Source: Rhodopseudomonas sp. (lineage in GTDB: Bacteria > Pseudomonadota > Alphaproteobacteria > Rhizobiales > Xanthobacteraceae). Taken from it: 64,000 nt of DNA. The notes under the pieces are model-generated. The model was given only the letters and a program-made list of their open reading frames with translations. It searched no databases and was not told where the DNA came from. This document shows positions 42,083-51,613 of this stretch, piece after piece. The position numbers and the translations under genes were made by a program. The DNA lies in assembly GCA_016124795.1 (NCBI GenBank), contig WGNB01000010.1, positions 62,001 to 126,000 of the forward strand, in the 5' to 3' direction. Position 1 is the stretch's first letter. The number at the start of each line of letters is the position of its first letter.

Positions 42083-43012
42083 ATGAATATTCATGCTCCG
42101 TCCGTGATATCTCAAACGCCAACCAATGCTGACGACGCCGAACGGCTGGCGCGCCAGCTTGAGGCAACCGGCAACTACAAAATCCTCCGTCGCCTGGTCC
42201 CGAGAAGTCCGACGCCGACGCCCGCCGGCTATACCGGCAAGATCGGTATCATCCTCGATTTTGAGACGACAGGACTCGACCCGACGAAGGATGAGGTCAT
42301 CGAGGTCGCCATGGTCAAATTCTGGTATTCGGAAGCTGACGAGATCACCGGCGTCAGCGATGTTTTCCAATCCTACAGTGAACCGTCAGTCCCCATCCCG
42401 GCCTTGGTCACAGACCTAACCGGCATCACCAACGAAATGGTCGCCGGCCACCGGCTCGATATCGCCGCGCTGGAGGCATTTGTTTTCGACGTCAACATTG
42501 TCATCGCCCATAACGCCGGGTTCGACAGGAAATTCGCCGAGCGGCTATCACCAACCTTCAAGCATAAGCACTGGGCCTGCACCCAGACCGAGATCGACTG
42601 GCGTAAGCTCGGCTTCGGTGGCGCAAAGCTCGGTTATCTCCTGGCCGATATCGGATATTTCCACAATGCGCATCGCGCCATCGACGATTGCCATGCCCTC
42701 GTCGAGCTCCTGTCTTATCCACTGCCGGCGGCAGCCCGGTCGGTATTTACCGAACTGCTCGACTGCGCACGTCGAACGACGGTCCGCGTCTGGGCGCAAG
42801 GCTCACCTTTCGACTTGAAAGACACGCTGAAGGCCCGCGGCTATCATTGGAACGACGGATCGGACGGACGTCCAAAGTCCTGGTTCATCGACGTCGCCGA
42901 AGACAAGCGCGACGCCGAGCTTAACTACCTGAAGAAAGTAATCTACCAGCGCGAAGCCGATATCGAATGCCGGGCAATGACCGCGCTCGAACGATTTTCC
43001 GATCGCGGATAA
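42083..43012 (+). CDS. DEDDh 3'-5' exonuclease (DnaQ-like)
   Basis: A 309-residue protein. The exonuclease domain (about 50-215) has ExoI 'ILDFETTGLDP', ExoII 'VIAHNAGFDRKF' and ExoIII 'HRAIDDCHALVELL', so the DEDDh set is complete. The C-terminal 80 residues ('VRVWAQGSPFDLKDTLKARG', 'KSWFIDVAEDKRDAEL') form a small domain seen in some DnaQ-like proteins of alphaproteobacterial mobile DNA. It should remove 3' nucleotides from DNA or RNA. It follows the protease gene by 8 nt and ends the operon. Confidence 0.88.
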   Translation: MNIHAPSVISQTPTNADDAERLARQLEATGNYKILRRLVPRSPTPTPAGYTGKIGIILDFETTGLDPTKDEVIEVAMVKFWYSEADEITGVSDVFQSYSEPSVPIPALVTDLTGITNEMVAGHRLDIAALEAFVFDVNIVIAHNAGFDRKFAERLSPTFKHKHWACTQTEIDWRKLGFGGAKLGYLLADIGYFHNAHRAIDDCHALVELLSYPLPAAARSVFTELLDCARRTTVRVWAQGSPFDLKDTLKARGYHWNDGSDGRPKSWFIDVAEDKRDAELNYLKKVIYQREADIECRAMTALERFSDRG

Positions 43013-43247
43013 GGTCCATTATGGAATATTTTCTGCTTTTGCGACTATTCTTCCGCAGTCTGCTCTCATATGCAACACGACCGAATCCACTCATATTTGC
43101 GGTCTGCCAATACCCGCTTCAACTAAGGAATGTTCGTAGCGCCAACTTGCACAACCACCTGACTAACGGGCTATCCAATGGCTGCAACATAACGGATCTG
43201 CCGAACTCGCTCTGCCCTGAGACGGCTCTCGCAACCGCAGCGATGTC

Positions 43248-45543
43248 TTACTGACAGAGTGATTTCATCCGCGCAAAATGATGAGCGTCCAATTTCTCCA
43301 TAAGAGCAAACATCGACCACGCCGCGTCCCGAATCTCTTCGATCGTCATCGAAGAAAACGCAATGATGTCGTCTAGGTTGTCACCGTGCGACTCCAATTC
43401 GGCCAACCTAAGAAGAGCATTGATGCGCGCTTGGTCGAGACCGCAATCCTGCACCATTCGGTGCCTAAGTTTGTTACCCACGCCATCAGGCCCTGGGTTT
43501 TTAAAGTGCAGAAAAAGCTCCAGAATCTTGCGTAGAACGTTTGGTAGCGTATAGCCTAAGTATGGGTTGTCAGGTTCCATTTCGACAAACTTGAACACCA
43601 ACGAACATAGGTAGCGGTACTCAGAATCGTAGTCCCTTAACAACTTCGGTAGAGCTTTGATCGCCGCGCTTCTGACTGATGGCGACACTGGGGTCGTTTT
43701 CAGAAAAAACAGTGCAGCAGTCGGTACTTTGTCGGGCTTGTTGGCGTCCGCGAGCTTAGACCTAAGCCATTTCTTCGTTTCGTTCATAAATTGCAGGTTA
43801 TGGGTGAGAATGATGACCTGTGCGGCGTCTTCTAACGCCAGACGAAGCAGATTGAATGCGTAGTTGAGGGCTTTGCTATCAAGGCTAGAAATCGGGCCGT
43901 CTATGATGGCAATGAGGTCCTTTTTCTTTCGACCGTCTTCCTCCAGCTTGGACAGGAAATAGCAAATTGCGAGTGCCGTCTTTTCACCCTCGCTCAACGG
44001 GCCTAAGATAGGTGTCCCGTTACGTTGTATTTTATAGCCTTCCTCGACCGCAGCTAGGCTGAGCTCTGAGTGACCGAGATAGATCGCCAGCAGCTTATTG
44101 ATTGGCTCGATCGCCAAGTTATGCGCGCGAAGTCGCTGGCGCGCTCCGTCCAACTTCATCTGAAGCGTTCGCACCAGCGCCGTGCGAACCTTAAATTCGT
44201 TCGTTGCTCTGCCCAGTTCGGCCGTTAGTTCATCATAGCGCGCTTTGCCTTCCAGTAGGTGGTGAATTTTGAGTGCACCCGCGGCCTCGGCTTTTCTGCT
44301 CAAATCGCGACGCCTTTTCATTGTGCGCCTCAATATGAGTGTTTGCCTGCTCGATAAGATCGTGCAACAGGGTTTCTTGGCGTCGCGCTTCCACTAAGTC
44401 GATTAGCGAGACGTCGATCGCAATGTTGGGGGCACGTAGCTTTGCATCCAGAGGTCCGCGGACCTGTGTCAGAATCATGTGCAAGGCGGATGTGCAGGCG
44501 ATCAATTGCTCGCGCGCCGCGCCATACTTATCAGCCACGCTCGCGTCCAGAGCGACGGCGGCCGGCAACCGCAGCTGAAATTTGTCTATTTCGTCAAAGT
44601 ATTCCGCCCTAGCTTCGTGCAGTGACTGCACCATTTCGATGGTTTTCTCAAAGCGAGCATCAATACTGGCTCGCAGGGCGTCGGCACGTTCGCCAGTAAA
44701 ATTGTTTCCGCAAAAAAGGCAGTTCTCCATAGAGTGGGACGTATGGTAATCGAGGCCTTCCTTCACCCACTTGAGCATCTCCGCATGCTGCTTCAATTCA
44801 TCAAGCGCAGCCGCCGCGAAACACTCCATGCAAACAGCTTTGATCTGACCAAAATAGGCTGACAATTCGACGGGCAGGCCTTCGATTGGTGCGACTGTGC
44901 TCGCGGCAGAGGTTCGGTTTATCAACTCCTTCTTGGCTTTTATCTGTGCATCCCCGAGCGGTTGTTGAGCCGCTAGGTTGATGGAGCTGTAGTCGTGCTC
45001 AAGCTGCGTCGCGACATACCGTCTTCCGAGGTTCAATTCATTTGCTATGAGGCGCGCCAGGTCTCTCTTAAATTCAGTGAGCTCACTAGTAAGAGAAGCT
45101 TGTTGGGTTTCCGCCGTTTGCTGCGCACGCTTTCTGCGGTCAAGTCTCTCGGTGGCCCGATCGACATACTCTGATAAGCGCGCCTGTTCCTGACCGATAA
45201 AGTATACAGGGCTCGCCTGTCCCTCACGCCATCTCAGGTTTTCTTCTATGAAGTCCTCATTGAACACAACAATGGTGGGATTTTTTACACCGTTACACGA
45301 TGCATCCGTGAAATCAGGCCCTTCCGTGCAGCAAATTGAAAACTCACAATCTTCCGGCAACAGGGCCGATTTAGCGCCTTGCTCAATAGAGCGAAGGATG
45401 CGGGACAACGTAGTTTTTCCGCAGCCGTTGAACCCGTAGATCAGGTTAAACCGACGAAAGTCGGGGACATCCGCTGTATGGGTATATTCTGCAAATACAC
45501 CCGCGCGGTGGAGCGATTGAAAATTTTTGACCAGCGCCGCCAT
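43248..45543 (-). pseudogene. AAA_13-type ATPase gene, frameshifted
   Basis: Two minus-strand frames form one protein. The first (from ATG 45543) has Walker A 'GFNGCGKTTLS' (about 37-46), a coiled coil, and a CxxC hook 'CLFCGNN' (about 275). After an A4 run at 44292-44295 the second frame begins 'KAEAAGALKIHHL' and goes on to the signature 'LSEGEKTALAICYFL', Walker B 'IAIIDGPISSLD' and H-loop 'VIILTHNLQFM'. Removing one A restores the frame. The usual acidic residue after the Walker B Asp is Gly, a further defect. Relatives include RloC/PrrC-type anticodon nucleases and other defence ATPases; no nuclease domain is confirmed here. Confidence 0.75.
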
Positions 45544-45623
45544 AAAGCAATCCAAACATCTGCGCTATTGGCTAAAATTTTCAACCAGTGGTAACTATAG
45601 CTAGTGTGTTTAGGCGAGGCAAC

Positions 45624-48600
45624 ATGGACGAATCCAAAAGCCATATGGCGCCCGATGACGCTGGAGAAAACGCCGAGAAAAGACCGTCCGTCTCCATTGC
45701 GGCGGAGATAGCCCCCAGTTTCACCTATGCCTCGTTCCAAAACGCAATTCCGGTCTTAAAGTCGATCCGCGTCGAAAATCCCACGCCCGACAACTTTGAG
45801 GGCTGTGTCGTTGAATTGTCGGCAAGCCCGACATTCTTGCGGCCGAAGACGTGGACAATCGATCGCCTGATAGCTGGCGATCTATTGAGCCTTACGGATC
45901 GCAAGGTAGACCTCGACGCCGGATACCTTGCCGGTCTGAATGAAGCAGAACGCGGCAGTGTGGCGTTACAACTTAAATGTCGTGGCAAAGTTCTTGCTGA
46001 ACTTTATGTACCCGTCCGTTTACTAGCCCGCGACGAGTGGGGTGGAACGGAAGATATGGCGCAATTGTTGCCGGCCTTCGTCATGCCCAACGATCCGGCA
46101 ATCAGTAAAATATTGCGCACAGCGGCCGACAGTCTAGCGAACCACGGCTATCCCTCCGGCATGGACGGCTACCAGAGCGGTGACCCTCGGCGCGCCTATA
46201 TGATTCTAGGCGGAATCTACGCCACCGTCGCAGGTCAATCACTGCATTACGCCGAACCGCCGGCTAGCTTCGAAAGCCGGGGGCAGAAGATCAGGCGGCC
46301 CGACGCGATAGCCCGCGATGGTCTCGCCACCTGCCTCGATACAAGCCTGCTGTTTGCCGGCGCGCTGGAAGCCGCAGGACTGAACTCAATCGTGATCATG
46401 TTCAAAGGCCACTCGACCGCCGGCGTTTGGTTGACCAAGCGAACTCTGCCGAGATCAATAGAGACTGACGCCACCGAGATCAGGAAGTCAATCGCGGCCC
46501 ACGAACTGATCGTCTTTGAGACAACCGGAGTAACGCATAGACCGCCGATGACACTGGACAATGCTCGTCGGCTGGCCGAACAGCGGCTTGAAGAATCCGA
46601 CGCATCTTCGTTCTTGGCCGCCATTGACATTAATCGTTGTCGCAGCAGCGGAATCACGCCGCTGGCTTCGCATCAGGCCGCATCGGATACAGCGCCCAAA
46701 AGTGACGCGGCGTCGACAAAAATATCTTTACCGTTACCACCCGAACTCGGTGCAATGCCGGCCGAAACTGTCGAAGAGAAGCCAACCACTGCAACCGGCC
46801 GGATCGACCGCTGGCAGCGTAAGCTATTGGATTTAACTTTACGCAACCGCCTTTTAAACTTCACAGAATCTAAGAAGGCAGTGCCGTTTCTCTGCCCCGA
46901 TATAGCCGATCTTGAAGACCGCCTTGCCAACCGGGCCGCCATTCGCCTGATTTCGCTACCGGAACAAAACCCTTTGGGTGAACGCGACGCTGCCTTGTTT
47001 CGCGAGACACGCGGGCACGATCTCAACCGGACCTTTGCTGCCGAAGCGCTCCAGCGCGACGAGCTTCCCTCGCCTCTTGAGCAGCGCGAATTGGAAGCTC
47101 GGCTTATTGCGCTGCACCGGCAGGTCAAGAACGATCTCGCCGAGGGCGGTACCAATACTCTCTACATGGCCATTGGCTTTCTGCGCTGGAAAAAGAAACC
47201 TGACGACGAACGCGGTTACCGCGCCCCGCTTCTATTATTGCCTGTCAAACTCGATCGCCGCAGTGCTTCATCGAGATTCAGTCTCCTCTATCATGAGGAT
47301 GAACCCCGATTTAATGCGACGCTCCTTCAGTTTCTCGAGCGCGATTTCAACATATCGCTTTCCCAGTTCCAAGGCCCTCTACCGCTCGATAACGATGGTA
47401 TAGATGTCCCCCTACTGCTCGACAGAATGCGACGGGCGGTCCGGGATGTTCCCGGCTTCGAGGTCGTGGACGAAACGGCGTTGTCGACATTTTCCTTCGC
47501 AAAATACCTGATGTGGAAGGATTTGACCGAGCGGACCGACGTGCTACGCCAGAATCGCGTCGTCAAACACCTAATCGATACCCCCGACCGGGTCTTCGAC
47601 ACGCAAGGCAGTTCCTTCCCGAACGAATGCGAAATCGATCGCAACTATGCGCCCGTCGATATCGTGACGCCATTGCCGGCCGATTCCTCGCAGATCGCTG
47701 CAAGCCTCGCGGCCGCAGAAGGCAAGGATTTCGTCGTCGTCGGGCCGCCTGGCACCGGAAAAAGTCAAACCATCGCCAACATGATCGCGAACTGCCTTGC
47801 AGCCGGGAAGACAGTATTGTTCGTTGCGGAAAAAACCGCCGCACTCGATGTCGTCTATCGCCGGCTTCGCGAACATGGCCTCGGCGACCACTGTCTAGAA
47901 CTTCATTCGAACAAAGCCGACCGTCGGCATTTTCTTGGTCAGCTTAAGAATGCCTGGGACAACGGCGGCCAAACTACTGCGTCCGAGTGGGTCACAATCA
48001 ATGGCAAACTCAAAATTCGCCGCGACGAACTGAATGCTTACGTCGACGCTCTTCATCGCAAGGCCGCCAATGGCCTCACTGCCTTCAAGGCCATGGGAAT
48101 AGCGCTGTTTGGCAAAGACCGGTACGCGCCGGCCATCTCTTGGCCATCTCAAAACAGTCATGACCGCGACCGCTACGCCAAGTTGGAAGACCTCGCCAAA
48201 AGACTTGGTCTGACCTTCGCTGCCGTTGAAAGGACTCCCGCCCTCGAAGCCATTAACGTCAAAGAATGGTCTTTCGCCTGGCAAGAGCGGCTGATGGCTA
48301 CCGCGCGATCCTTGCAGGCGGCGACTGAGAATCTTCGCGCAGTTCTCGAAAGCTTTCGTATCGAACTTGGGCTTCCCCCGCTCGACGACACAAACCTCGA
48401 CGGGCTGAAGCGTTTTTCCGCCTTTGCCCAATCCATACTATCGAGTGCGGGAAAGGAATTTACGATCATTTTCGACCGTGAATTCGATCGACTGCACGAT
48501 TCACTGGCCGCCCTCGACGGCGCGATCTCAACATTCCGGACCAATGAAGCCGCACTTTCGGCGCCTTACCGCCGGGATGAATTGGTTCGCGTACCGGTTG

Positions 48601-50876
48601 ATGATCTTGAACAGCAATGGCGGCTGGCCAACGCAGCATTCTGGCCAAAGTCATGGTTTGGTATCCGCAAGACTCGCAAGCTTTTGAAGTCATATGCCTC
48701 AGGCGGCAAGCCAGATCCGGCTGTAGATTTGCCAATTATCCGAAAACTGCAGGTGTCCCACGCTTCTGTGTCCGAAAACATGCTGGCTAGCCGCTCGGCC
48801 CGCTTCGCTGGGCTAGACACGGACACCTCAAACTTTTCTGCGTTCCTGGCCACTGCGACAGAACTTCGAACATCACTTTTGCAGCTAGCCCGCCTCACCG
48901 GCGAAGTGCAAAGCATCGCGGCTCGCGTCGCCGCCGTCTTGGCTGAACCGGGAAAAACATCGCTACACGAACTATCAGATCGTTACCTCGCCGCGCTGAA
49001 GGATTTCGTCGTTGCGATCAAAGCCTTTGGCGATTCAGCGGGACGCCCGCCGATCAATCCAGAAAGCCCGACGCTTCTCAACGACGCCTCTGAAGTTGCG
49101 CATGGTATCGAGCAGGCGCGCCACCTACTTCGCAATTGGTCTTCTTGGTGCGAAGTCCGCGACCTAGCGCAGGCACAAGGGTTGGCGCCGCTGGTCGCCG
49201 ATCTCGTCTGCGGCGCCGTCGTACCCGAACAATCACTCGAAGCGTTCCATCTGGCATATGCGAGATGGTGGTTGCCGCTCGCCATCGACGCCGAGCCGGT
49301 CCTTCGCAATTTTCGGCGCTTTCATCATGAAAACGCAATCGAGGAGTTCCGCGCGCTCGACGATATGGCGAGACAACATGCGACGGCGCGGGTTACCAGC
49401 GCCATCGCCCACGATCTGCCGCCAAGCACCGAGGTGCCTCGCAGGTCCGAACTTGGTCTGTTACGCCATCAGATGGAATTGCAAAGGCCTAGCCGCGCAA
49501 TCCGGGAAATGATAGCTGGGATGCCGCAGAGTTTTACTAAACTCGCGCCTTGCTTGCTAATGTCGCCATTGTCGATCGCCCAATATCTTCCGCCGGATCA
49601 AGCACTTTTCGATGTCGTCATATTCGACGAGGCATCTCAGATCACGACTTGGGATGCAGTTGGAGCCATCGCGCGCGGCCGCCAAACAATTATTGTCGGA
49701 GATCCGAAGCAACTTCCGCCGACTAATTTTTTTGGTCGCAACGATACCGATGACGACGATACTGAAGTCTACGAACAGGATCTCGAAAGCATTCTAGACG
49801 AGGTCAAAGCCTCCGGCCTGCCGATCCACGATTTACGCTGGCATTACAGAAGCAGACACGAATCGCTAATCGCCTTCTCCAATTGGCATTATTACAAAAA
49901 TAAGCTGGTCACCTTTCCGTCGCCCGTGACCGACGACAAAGCAGTCTCCCTAAGACATGTAAAGGAAGGGGTTTATGACCGTGGCAAAAGCCGGACGAAT
50001 CGGCCGGAAGCTCAAGCGGTTGCCCGCGACGTTGCGGGCCGCCTGCAGCAATGGCTGAAGCTACCTGAAGAGAAGCGCCCGACGATCGGAGTCATCACCT
50101 TTAACAGCCAACAGCAAGGCCTCATCCAGGATTTACTTGACGACGAGCAACGCGCCAATCCGGAACTTGAATGGTTCTTTTCAGAAGACCGTATCGAACC
50201 CGTCATCGTCAAGAATCTCGAAAATGTGCAGGGCGACGAACGTGATGTTATTTGCTTTTCCATTACATTCTGCAAAGACGCAACCGAAAAGCTAACGATG
50301 GATTTTGGTGCAATCAATCGACCCGGCGGAGAAAGGCGCCTGAACGTTGCAGTTACCCGCGCCCGCGAGGAGTTGGTGGTATTTTCCGGCATTACGGCCG
50401 ACCAGATTGACCAAGGGCGGACGAAGGCCACAGGCGCACACCATCTCAAAGCCTTCCTCGACTACGCCGAACGCGGGCCGATCGCCTTGCCGGCGCAGGA
50501 CGCCGGTTCGCAAGGATCGCTTGAATCTCCGTTCGAAGAAGCCGTCGCCACCGAGCTAGAACGAAAGGGTTGGCAGGTCATCCCTCAAGTTGGCGTCTCG
50601 GGATTTCGTATCGACATAGGTATCAAACATCCGGATCGCGCGGGCGCCTATTTGGCTGGTATCGAATGCGATGGAGCAACCTACCACAGTGCTCCGATTG
50701 CCCGCGATCGCGACAAAGTCCGGGAACAGGTTCTGCGCGGATTGGGCTGGGAAATCCTGCGGGTTTGGTCGACCGAATGGTGGTTTGACCAGACGGGTTC
50801 AATGGACCGTCTCCATAACGCGCTTCAGGGATTGCTAGAGGCGAGCAGGCCTAAAACATCTGGTCATATCGACTAA
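45624..50876 (+). CDS. DUF4011 / SF1 helicase / Vsr-like endonuclease giant protein
   Basis: A 1750-residue protein. In order: an N-terminal beta-rich region; a transglutaminase-like segment with Cys in 'GLATCLDTSLLFAGALEAAG' (about 236) and His in 'KGHSTAGVWL' (about 260); DUF4011 ('WQRKLLDLTLRNRLLNF', about 392); SF1 helicase with Walker A 'GPPGTGKSQT' (about 706), Walker B 'IFDEASQI' (about 1332), 'GDPKQLPPT' and 'NVAVTRAREELVVFS'; and a C-terminal Vsr/DUF559-like nuclease (about 1640-1750) with 'GFRIDIGI', 'IECDGATYHS' and 'RGLGWEILRVWSTEWW'. The start at 45624 has GAGG upstream. It fits the DUF4011-helicase-Vsr anti-phage architecture (Hhe). No defect seen. Confidence 0.88.
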   Translation: MDESKSHMAPDDAGENAEKRPSVSIAAEIAPSFTYASFQNAIPVLKSIRVENPTPDNFEGCVVELSASPTFLRPKTWTIDRLIAGDLLSLTDRKVDLDAGYLAGLNEAERGSVALQLKCRGKVLAELYVPVRLLARDEWGGTEDMAQLLPAFVMPNDPAISKILRTAADSLANHGYPSGMDGYQSGDPRRAYMILGGIYATVAGQSLHYAEPPASFESRGQKIRRPDAIARDGLATCLDTSLLFAGALEAAGLNSIVIMFKGHSTAGVWLTKRTLPRSIETDATEIRKSIAAHELIVFETTGVTHRPPMTLDNARRLAEQRLEESDASSFLAAIDINRCRSSGITPLASHQAASDTAPKSDAASTKISLPLPPELGAMPAETVEEKPTTATGRIDRWQRKLLDLTLRNRLLNFTESKKAVPFLCPDIADLEDRLANRAAIRLISLPEQNPLGERDAALFRETRGHDLNRTFAAEALQRDELPSPLEQRELEARLIALHRQVKNDLAEGGTNTLYMAIGFLRWKKKPDDERGYRAPLLLLPVKLDRRSASSRFSLLYHEDEPRFNATLLQFLERDFNISLSQFQGPLPLDNDGIDVPLLLDRMRRAVRDVPGFEVVDETALSTFSFAKYLMWKDLTERTDVLRQNRVVKHLIDTPDRVFDTQGSSFPNECEIDRNYAPVDIVTPLPADSSQIAASLAAAEGKDFVVVGPPGTGKSQTIANMIANCLAAGKTVLFVAEKTAALDVVYRRLREHGLGDHCLELHSNKADRRHFLGQLKNAWDNGGQTTASEWVTINGKLKIRRDELNAYVDALHRKAANGLTAFKAMGIALFGKDRYAPAISWPSQNSHDRDRYAKLEDLAKRLGLTFAAVERTPALEAINVKEWSFAWQERLMATARSLQAATENLRAVLESFRIELGLPPLDDTNLDGLKRFSAFAQSILSSAGKEFTIIFDREFDRLHDSLAALDGAISTFRTNEAALSAPYRRDELVRVPVDDLEQQWRLANAAFWPKSWFGIRKTRKLLKSYASGGKPDPAVDLPIIRKLQVSHASVSENMLASRSARFAGLDTDTSNFSAFLATATELRTSLLQLARLTGEVQSIAARVAAVLAEPGKTSLHELSDRYLAALKDFVVAIKAFGDSAGRPPINPESPTLLNDASEVAHGIEQARHLLRNWSSWCEVRDLAQAQGLAPLVADLVCGAVVPEQSLEAFHLAYARWWLPLAIDAEPVLRNFRRFHHENAIEEFRALDDMARQHATARVTSAIAHDLPPSTEVPRRSELGLLRHQMELQRPSRAIREMIAGMPQSFTKLAPCLLMSPLSIAQYLPPDQALFDVVIFDEASQITTWDAVGAIARGRQTIIVGDPKQLPPTNFFGRNDTDDDDTEVYEQDLESILDEVKASGLPIHDLRWHYRSRHESLIAFSNWHYYKNKLVTFPSPVTDDKAVSLRHVKEGVYDRGKSRTNRPEAQAVARDVAGRLQQWLKLPEEKRPTIGVITFNSQQQGLIQDLLDDEQRANPELEWFFSEDRIEPVIVKNLENVQGDERDVICFSITFCKDATEKLTMDFGAINRPGGERRLNVAVTRAREELVVFSGITADQIDQGRTKATGAHHLKAFLDYAERGPIALPAQDAGSQGSLESPFEEAVATELERKGWQVIPQVGVSGFRIDIGIKHPDRAGAYLAGIECDGATYHSAPIARDRDKVREQVLRGLGWEILRVWSTEWWFDQTGSMDRLHNALQGLLEASRPKTSGHID

Positions 50877-51142
50877 GAAACTTACCCTCCACTTTGAGAT
50901 TTCGGTCGAGCGAAACGAATTTCAACTTGACGCGAGACACCTTTAATAAGCGGCTGCTTCTAGCCGGATTTCAAAGCCGTAACTCGGGGCGAGGGTACAG
51001 AGCCGCCGAGATAGTAGCCTCTTAGAGGCAGCATTAGGTGGCCGACCACGTGCGACAGTACAGAGGCGAGCCTGAGATCACCTAAAATCTGCGCGGTCTT
51101 TTGCCGTCAAAATCAGATCTGTCGGGCTTTCGCTACAGGCAA

Positions 51143-51166
51143 TGGCGGGGCGAGTGGGTTTCGAAC
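51143..51166 (-). repeat. 3'-tRNA fragment (att scar), positions 53-76
   Basis: On the minus strand: G, a canonical seven-base T-loop (TTCGAAA), T-stem 3' half (CCCAC), acceptor 3' half (TCGCCCC), discriminator G and CCA. The T-stem 5' half expected before it (GTGGG) is absent, so tRNA similarity starts exactly at position 53. This is what site-specific integration into a tRNA 3' end leaves at the far border. Confidence 0.65.
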
Positions 51167-51292
51167 TTAAAACACGGTTTGCCATTTTCTGCCGTATCGA
51201 CGCTTGTAGCCCCATGTAGCTCCCGAGGCGGTTTTGCCAATAAAAATCGAAATGCGCTCGGGCTACAAACTGGAAATTCTCATTTAGTTTCA

Positions 51293-51342
51293 TGGCGATC
51301 CCGAGAGGAGTTGAACCGCCGACCTTCGGTTTAGGAAACCAC
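51293..51342 (-). repeat. 3' half of tRNA-Arg(CCT), degraded (att scar)
   Basis: On the minus strand: anticodon arm GGTTTCCTAAACC with anticodon CCT, variable loop, T-loop TTCAACT, acceptor 3' half CGGGATC, discriminator G and CCA. One T-stem pair is lost and the D-arm and 5' acceptor are missing. It looks like the 3' remnant of a tRNA-Arg(CCU) gene, a common island target, left by an earlier insertion. Confidence 0.6.
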
Positions 51343-51613
51343 TGCACTGTACATCGTACCTAGTCGCTTCAACGCCGCTCCGCTCACTGGGTTAACCGAT
51401 CTCGAGCGATGCCGAACCCTGTCGCCCCGACCCGACTCGACCCGGACACGCCCCCCGGTATGGCCAGCGCCGAGCCCACCCATCGCCGCAGGACGACGAG
51501 TGGTGTGGCGCTGTGCTGCCCGTTATCGGCTGCAACACTGCCGAGACACGGTTGAGGGCGGTTCGATCAGCCGACAGGCGGGCCAAAGGCCGGCTTGGAC
51601 GAAGCGGTCGCCG

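Larger units (their letters stand above)
50877..51613. other. Junction region with tRNA fragments, no gene
   Basis: About 740 bp between the giant helicase gene and the MobV gene. It holds two 3'-tRNA fragments (51143-51166 and 51293-51342). A minus-strand open frame across them reads 'VGGSTPLGIA', the usual translation of a tRNA sequence, and is not a gene. The region is best read as the meeting point of two integrated elements. Confidence 0.6.

Noticed and set aside
51078-51347. 89-codon minus-strand frame
   Set aside because: Its start translates a tRNA-like sequence (VGGSTPLGIA), and the frame crosses both tRNA fragments.
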